NCBI RefSeq assembly: GCF_042665195.1
Contig: NZ_JBHTBW010000045.1
Location: forward strand, 78,479 to 142,478
Source: Laceyella putida
Lineage (GTDB): Bacteria > Bacillota > Bacilli > Thermoactinomycetales > Thermoactinomycetaceae
Direction of reading: 5' to 3'
Length of the DNA: 64,000 bases
The notes under the pieces are model-generated. The model was not told where the DNA came from. It was given only the letters and a program-made list of their open reading frames with translations, and made no database searches. Below are positions 60,408 to 64,000 of the stretch, piece after piece. A program made the position numbers and the translations under genes. Each line of letters opens with the position of its first letter. Position 1 is the first letter of the stretch.

Positions 60408-61499
60408 TCACGCATCCAGATAACCTGTGACACAGATGTCTTGATCAAATTGGGTGACACGGACATCCTTTAGCGAAAGGGACGATTGCATCCGGTGCGG
60501 GTTTTCCCCCTCAACCGGGGTGGGACTGTCCTTTCCGCCCAGCAACCTGGGAGCGATAAAGGCAATCACTTTTTGCACCAGGCCTTGTTGCAGGAAAGCT
60601 GCGTTGACCGTGCCTCCGCCTTCAATGAGCAAAGACAGGATCCCCTCTTTTCCCAACACCTCAAGCACCTTTTCCAAATCGACTCGCGAGGCCGTACCCG
60701 TCGAGACAATGCGCACGCCTTTATCGCGAAGTCTCCGTTCCCGTTCGCGGTCCCGTTCTTCCGTCGTGAAGATCCACGTGGGAGCCTCGCTCACCTCTGT
60801 AATGGCTGCATCCAACGGGGTTTGTAGGCGACTATCCAAAATCACGCGCACTGGATGGTTTCCACCCGGAATTAATCTGGCAGTCAATTTTGGATCATCA
60901 AAGAGTACGGTCTGAATTCCAACCAGGATGGCATCATGCTGATGACGCATCAAATGAACATGCTCGCGCGAAGCTTCACCTGTAATCCAACGGCTATCTC
61001 CCGTAACGGTGGCAATCTTGCCATCCAACGTCATGGCGGTCTTCAACGTGACAAACGGCCGCCCCGTGCGCCGATGAAAAAAATAAGCCTCGTTCAACCG
61101 TTGGCATTCTTCCGCCAGCACTCCTTCAATCACCTCGATCCCCGCATCGCGAAGGCGGGCGATCCCTCTCCCCCGCACCTTCTCGTCAGGATCAACGGTG
61201 CCAATCACTACACGCCGAATGCCGCTGGCGATGATCTTTTCAGTGCAAGGCGGCGTGCGCCCGATATGATTGCAGGGTTCCAATGTGACGTATATGGTGC
61301 TCCCCTCCGCTTCATGGCCGGCCATATCGATCGCATGCACTTCGGCATGGGGCGTTCCCGCTTTGAGGTGAGCACCCGCCCCCACCATCTTGCCATTCTT
61401 CACAACCACCGCCCCCACCATCGGGTTTGGCGAAGTCTGCCCGGTTGCCGCCCGCGCCAACTCTAACGCTAACCGCATCCAATCCTCATGCGCTTTCAC
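60408..61499 (-). CDS. ribD: Bifunctional pyrimidine deaminase/reductase
   Basis: Deaminates then reduces the pyrimidine intermediate of riboflavin synthesis. It has 363 residues. The zinc deaminase motif HAEVHAIDMAG (residues 50-60) and EPCNHIGRTPPC are followed by the reductase domain TAMTLDGKIATVTGDSRWIT and IEGGGTVNAAFLQ. The start is a GTG with AGGGGGGTG five bases upstream. Confidence 0.95.
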   Translation of the reverse strand: MKAHEDWMRLALELARAATGQTSPNPMVGAVVVKNGKMVGAGAHLKAGTPHAEVHAIDMAGHEAEGSTIYVTLEPCNHIGRTPPCTEKIIASGIRRVVIGTVDPDEKVRGRGIARLRDAGIEVIEGVLAEECQRLNEAYFFHRRTGRPFVTLKTAMTLDGKIATVTGDSRWITGEASREHVHLMRHQHDAILVGIQTVLFDDPKLTARLIPGGNHPVRVILDSRLQTPLDAAITEVSEAPTWIFTTEERDRERERRLRDKGVRIVSTGTASRVDLEKVLEVLGKEGILSLLIEGGGTVNAAFLQQGLVQKVIAFIAPRLLGGKDSPTPVEGENPHRMQSSLSLKDVRVTQFDQDICVTGYLDA

Positions 61500-61520
61500 C
61501 TATTCACCCCCCTTAATAAA

Positions 61521-61560
61521 AAAACCCCGCTTCCAAGCTTAAGCATGGAGTCGAGGCGTT
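61521..61560 (-). terminator. Attenuator terminator of the rib leader
   Basis: On the minus strand CCTCG and TCCA pair with TGGA and CGGGG around a CTTAAG loop, running into TTTTTTTATT just before ribD. This is the expression platform of the FMN riboswitch: FMN binding should favour it. Confidence 0.75.
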
Positions 61561-61670
61561 TTTTCAGAAGAAGCAGGTTCATGTACGGACTTGAGCATTT
61601 GCGCATAGCAAAATAAGCCTTTAGAAGAGCGTTTTTCAAAAAACTCCCCCAAAGGGTACACGACACCTGT

Positions 61671-61806
61671 TCATCCTTCTCCCATCCAGACTATACTGTC
61701 GGCTCCGGAATTTCACCGAATCCACCGCACGAATGCGGGTCACGGGCTGAGAGGCCGATTGCCCCATCACCGCCGGTCGGGATTTTCACCCTGCCCCGAA
61801 GGATGC
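61671..61806 (-). promoter_or_regulatory. FMN riboswitch (RFN element)
   Basis: The conserved helices read on the minus strand: ATCCTTCGGGGCAGGGTGAA at the 5' end, CCCGACCGGCGGT, GGCCTCTCAGCCCGTGACCC, GGTGAAATTCCGGAGCCGAC and GGATGGGAGAAGGATGAA at the 3' end, closing on the first segment. It controls ribDE(BA)H in response to FMN by premature termination at 61521-61560. Confidence 0.95.
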
Positions 61807-62035
61807 AAAACATTGATTCAATTATCCATTACTCCTCCAACCATATGAACAGAATTGACCGTTCATTAGTGATTGTATCAAAAAGAAAGAAAACTGGCGA
61901 GAGTGAATCAAACAATTTTCTCTCTTTCACTGAATTTACGCTTCCCGGTCGCACCCCAAGGAACACGTGCCAGAGACAAATAAATTTAAGCGATCATAAA
62001 TAAACCGACCACTCAATCTTTTTTCAAACCAAAAA

Positions 62036-62078
62036 ACCGGCTCGGCCTGAATGGAGTTTCAAGCCAAGCCGGTATTGC
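62036..62078 (-). terminator. Terminator after ctaA
   Basis: ACCGGCTTGGC and GCCGAGCCGGT pair (one wobble), followed by TTTTTTGG, on the minus strand. Confidence 0.8.
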
Positions 62079-62088
62079 CTCATAATCT

Positions 62089-63048
62089 TCATGTCGTCAC
62101 AGGATTGGAAGAGATCTCTGTCCTTTCCAACTTCCGTTTCCAGGGCCAACCGCCTTGCATGCAAAGATAGCAAATCACGGAGAAATAAATGGAGATGATC
62201 GTGGTGTGCACCAAGGCCGCCACCAATTGACCACCCGTCTTGACCGTAACGATCCCCGTCACCGCCTGCAAAGTGATCAAGCCCAAAGCCAACCAGCCAC
62301 CGCGCACATAATCGCGACGGTCACGATACGCTTTCAGAATCGCGATCAGGAAGAGCAAACTGAACAGCCATAGGGAATACGCCCCATAACGATGCAGCAT
62401 GTGGATCCCCGCAATGGAAGTGAAATCGGGGAACAGCGTCGTTCCGCATCCAGGGAACGAGAAACCACAGCCCATGGTCGCATCGGAGTGACGCACCAGC
62501 GCCCCCGTATACACGATCACATACGTCCATGCGGCCAGACCCCAGGTGGCGATTTTCATCCCTTTGCCGACCGGGCGGGACTCACCACCCACCGCTTTCT
62601 GTTGCTCAAATAGCGTCACTGCCAATAAGACCACGCTGGCGAAAGAAATCAATGAAAACCCGAAGTGAAGGGCGAGGGCGAACTTCTTGGTGAAATCACC
62701 TTCAAATACAACGGTAAGCGCCCCGAGCCCACCTTGCAACACGACGAAAAAGAGGCTCATAAAACCCAATGTTTTGATGCGCACATTATCTTTAAACGCG
62801 ATCCAAGACCATACCGTTAATAGCAAAATAAGAAATCCGTCGATACCTGAAACGACGCGGTGACTCAATTCAATCACGGTCGCGATCGGCATCGATTCAG
62901 GAATCAATTGCCCATGGCAGAAGGGCCAGGAGTTCCCACAGCCTTGCCCTGATTCCGTTTTGCTGACGATGGCGCCCATCAGCAACATAACATAAGCACC
63001 AACTGCAGTAACCACTGCCAACAGGCGTAAGATTCGAAGCTGTTTCAT
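62089..63048 (-). CDS. ctaA: Haem A synthase
   Basis: Oxidises haem O to haem A for cytochrome aa3. It has 319 residues, eight membrane segments and histidines in paired helices (VIELSHRVVSG near 63, ALHFGFSL, MLHRYGAYS, ALVHTTIIS). Two Cys pairs appear in CGNSWPFC and CGFSFPGC. The start at 63048 has GGAGG upstream. In B. subtilis ctaA is activated by ResD, also in this window. Confidence 0.94.
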   Translation of the reverse strand: MKQLRILRLLAVVTAVGAYVMLLMGAIVSKTESGQGCGNSWPFCHGQLIPESMPIATVIELSHRVVSGIDGFLILLLTVWSWIAFKDNVRIKTLGFMSLFFVVLQGGLGALTVVFEGDFTKKFALALHFGFSLISFASVVLLAVTLFEQQKAVGGESRPVGKGMKIATWGLAAWTYVIVYTGALVRHSDATMGCGFSFPGCGTTLFPDFTSIAGIHMLHRYGAYSLWLFSLLFLIAILKAYRDRRDYVRGGWLALGLITLQAVTGIVTVKTGGQLVAALVHTTIISIYFSVICYLCMQGGWPWKRKLERTEISSNPVTT

Positions 63049-63184
63049 GCGACATCCTCCTCCGTCCACTTCCCATCATAACACACTCCCCATCTCCCGT
63101 GAAAATCTTGTCAATGAATCGGCACAAACTGCTCACATTGTGGCACAATACTCCTGGGATGCTTCGGAAAGGAGACGGACGTCA

Positions 63185-63627
63185 ATGTACCGAGAATTCA
63201 CACCCCCTCCCGCCCTTCAACCCTATGTGCGTTGCCTCTGGACATTGGAGCGCCACTATGGCGGGAAAGATCGTGAAGTCATCTGGCCGGATGGCTATGT
63301 GGAGCTTTTGTTTCATTTCGGGACAGCCTACATTGGCAAAATCGAAAGTTGCCTTGCAGTTTTGTGATCGGCCCCTTATCCCGCTATCTTACGCGGGACG
63401 CGGCAGGCCCATTGCGTTTGTGGGGGGCGCGCTTCTATCCATGGGGATTCTTTCCCCTGCTCCGGATCCCCATGGTGGAATTGCGCGACCGGATCATCCC
63501 GTTTGCCGACCTGTGGGGAACGGCCACGCGGGAAGATCCCCCAATCCATTCATTGCACCATCTCAACCAACCGGATATTTTGCTTATTCGAAGGAAAATT
63601 GTTTTTATATCCGACTCCATTCATTGA
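63185..63627 (+). pseudogene. Broken AraC-type regulator (N-terminal domain only)
   Basis: The frame starting at ATG 63185 (MYREFTPPPALQPYVRCLW) reads WPDGYVELLFHFGTAY, then shifts near 63345-63360 to a second frame, FVIGPLSRYLTRDAAGPLRL with WGARFYPWGFFPLLRIP. It degenerates after about 63530 and no HTH domain follows. AAAGGAG lies upstream. The two halves read like one N-terminal domain of AraC-type proteins, so this is a frameshifted, truncated gene beside a transposon end. Confidence 0.75.
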
Positions 63628-63654
63628 TGTCATTTTTTACAGATTTTTACCGGC

Positions 63655-64000
63655 TGAAAGCCCACGGTTTCAAGCGTGGGATGAAAGACGGCGTTGCTCG
63701 GTATCCCCATAAAGGAGATGCTTAGAGCAACTATTTTTTTCTTTTGATGTTGCAGTTTGCGGATCGAACGGTTAGATCTGGATATGGAACAAGACTATAG
63801 AAGAACAAGAACAAGGGTCTCTTTAATCAACTATCATTTTGTTTTCTGTCCGCGCACGAAGAAAAGTACTGGTGAATCAAGTAGAAGAGCGATTCAAGGA
63901 ACGGGTGACCGAAATTTGTGAAGAGAATGAATGGGTGATTGTCGCTATGGAAGTCATGCCTGATCATTGTCATTTGTTCTTGAACTGTCCCATCTGGTAA
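63655..64000 (+). mobile_element. Remnant of an IS200/IS605-type insertion sequence
   Basis: A subterminal hairpin, CCCACG (63661-63666) with CGTGGG (63675-63680), precedes a broken TnpA reading frame at 63784. TTTTTAC occurs just before the hairpin region, the kind of short T-rich target used by these elements. The right end is outside the window or lost. Confidence 0.6.
63784..64000 (+). pseudogene. Frameshifted IS200-type Y1 transposase (TnpA)
   Basis: Frame one reads RVSLINYHFVFCPR then breaks. Frame two continues RRKVLVNQVEERF and AMEVMPDHCHLFLNCP with the HUH metal motif (His-Cys-His), followed by a premature stop at the last bases (TAA 63998-64000). A one-base shift lies near 63850-63856. 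The catalytic Tyr region is missing, so the gene is inactive. Confidence 0.7.

Noticed and set aside
63099..63725. Plus-strand open frame of 208 codons at the right edge
   Set aside because: It is the wrong frame across the broken AraC gene; the recognisable domain residues lie in the other two frames.

Overview
The window is chromosomal DNA from an endospore-forming, aerobic, low-to-moderate GC Gram-positive bacterium of the Bacillales type. The evidence is the presence of spoIVA, spmAB, dacB, ytfJ, ypeB and the YIEGIA pair, a bacillithiol-type disulfide reductase, T-box and TRAP control, and a gene order that closely follows Bacillus subtilis. The futalosine-type menaquinone genes suggest a lineage outside the B. 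subtilis core, possibly Thermoactinomycetaceae-like. The genus cannot be fixed from sequence reading alone.

Layout. (1) 1-9585, minus strand: an aromatic amino acid supercluster ndk - small gene - aroC - aroB - trpEDCFBA - start of a probable hisC. A complete TRAP attenuator precedes trpE: promoter, eleven GAG/TAG triplets, antiterminator and terminator. (2) 9688-16608, minus: hepS, menG, a ubiA-like gene, a ubiX-like gene, mqnA and hepT (menaquinone side chain and ring), then mtrB (TRAP itself), tRNA-Pro(GGG), folE and hbs. (3) 16784-29505, minus: spoIVA, a small unlisted gene, yphF/yphE, gpsA, plsY, der, the YIEGIA sporulation pair, yphA, ypfD (S1 domains), plsC, cmk and ypeB. One spore-type Lys-rich gene lies on the plus strand. 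(4) 29640-40805, mixed strands: asparaginase, an NCS2 purine permease, bacillithiol reductase, glutamate dehydrogenase, bshB2, mecA, a CPBP protease, ferredoxin, rhodanese, pyrophosphatase and a UvrD-like helicase. A Fur-box promoter firing antisense toward the ferredoxin 3' UTR is the least expected signal here. (5) 40911-44799, plus: a serine T-box leader, a class V aminotransferase, serA and an SDR gene. (6) 44988-58019, minus: resE, resD, resC, resB (no resA), rluB, spmB, spmA, dacB, ytfJ, a DUF2953 gene, an orphan PTS IIA, a gene-poor kilobase, scpB and scpA. (7) 58037-61806, minus: ribDE(BA)H under an FMN riboswitch. (8) 62089-64000: ctaA, then a broken AraC-type gene and a broken IS200/IS605 transposase at the right edge.

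How the parts work together. TRAP (mtrB) lies about 9 kb upstream, in the direction of transcription, of the trp leader it should bind. The hep/mqn/men genes build menaquinone for a respiratory chain whose cytochrome assembly (resBC, ctaA) and aerobic/anaerobic control (resDE) are also here. Sporulation genes carry recognisable sigma-E-like (spoIVA, dacB) and sigma-G-like (ypeB) promoters. Most transcription units end in clear intrinsic terminators. Start codons were often moved from the longest open frame to the one with a good ribosome-binding site or family-typical N terminus. Names and functions come from recognising protein sequence, motifs and gene order; no database search was run.
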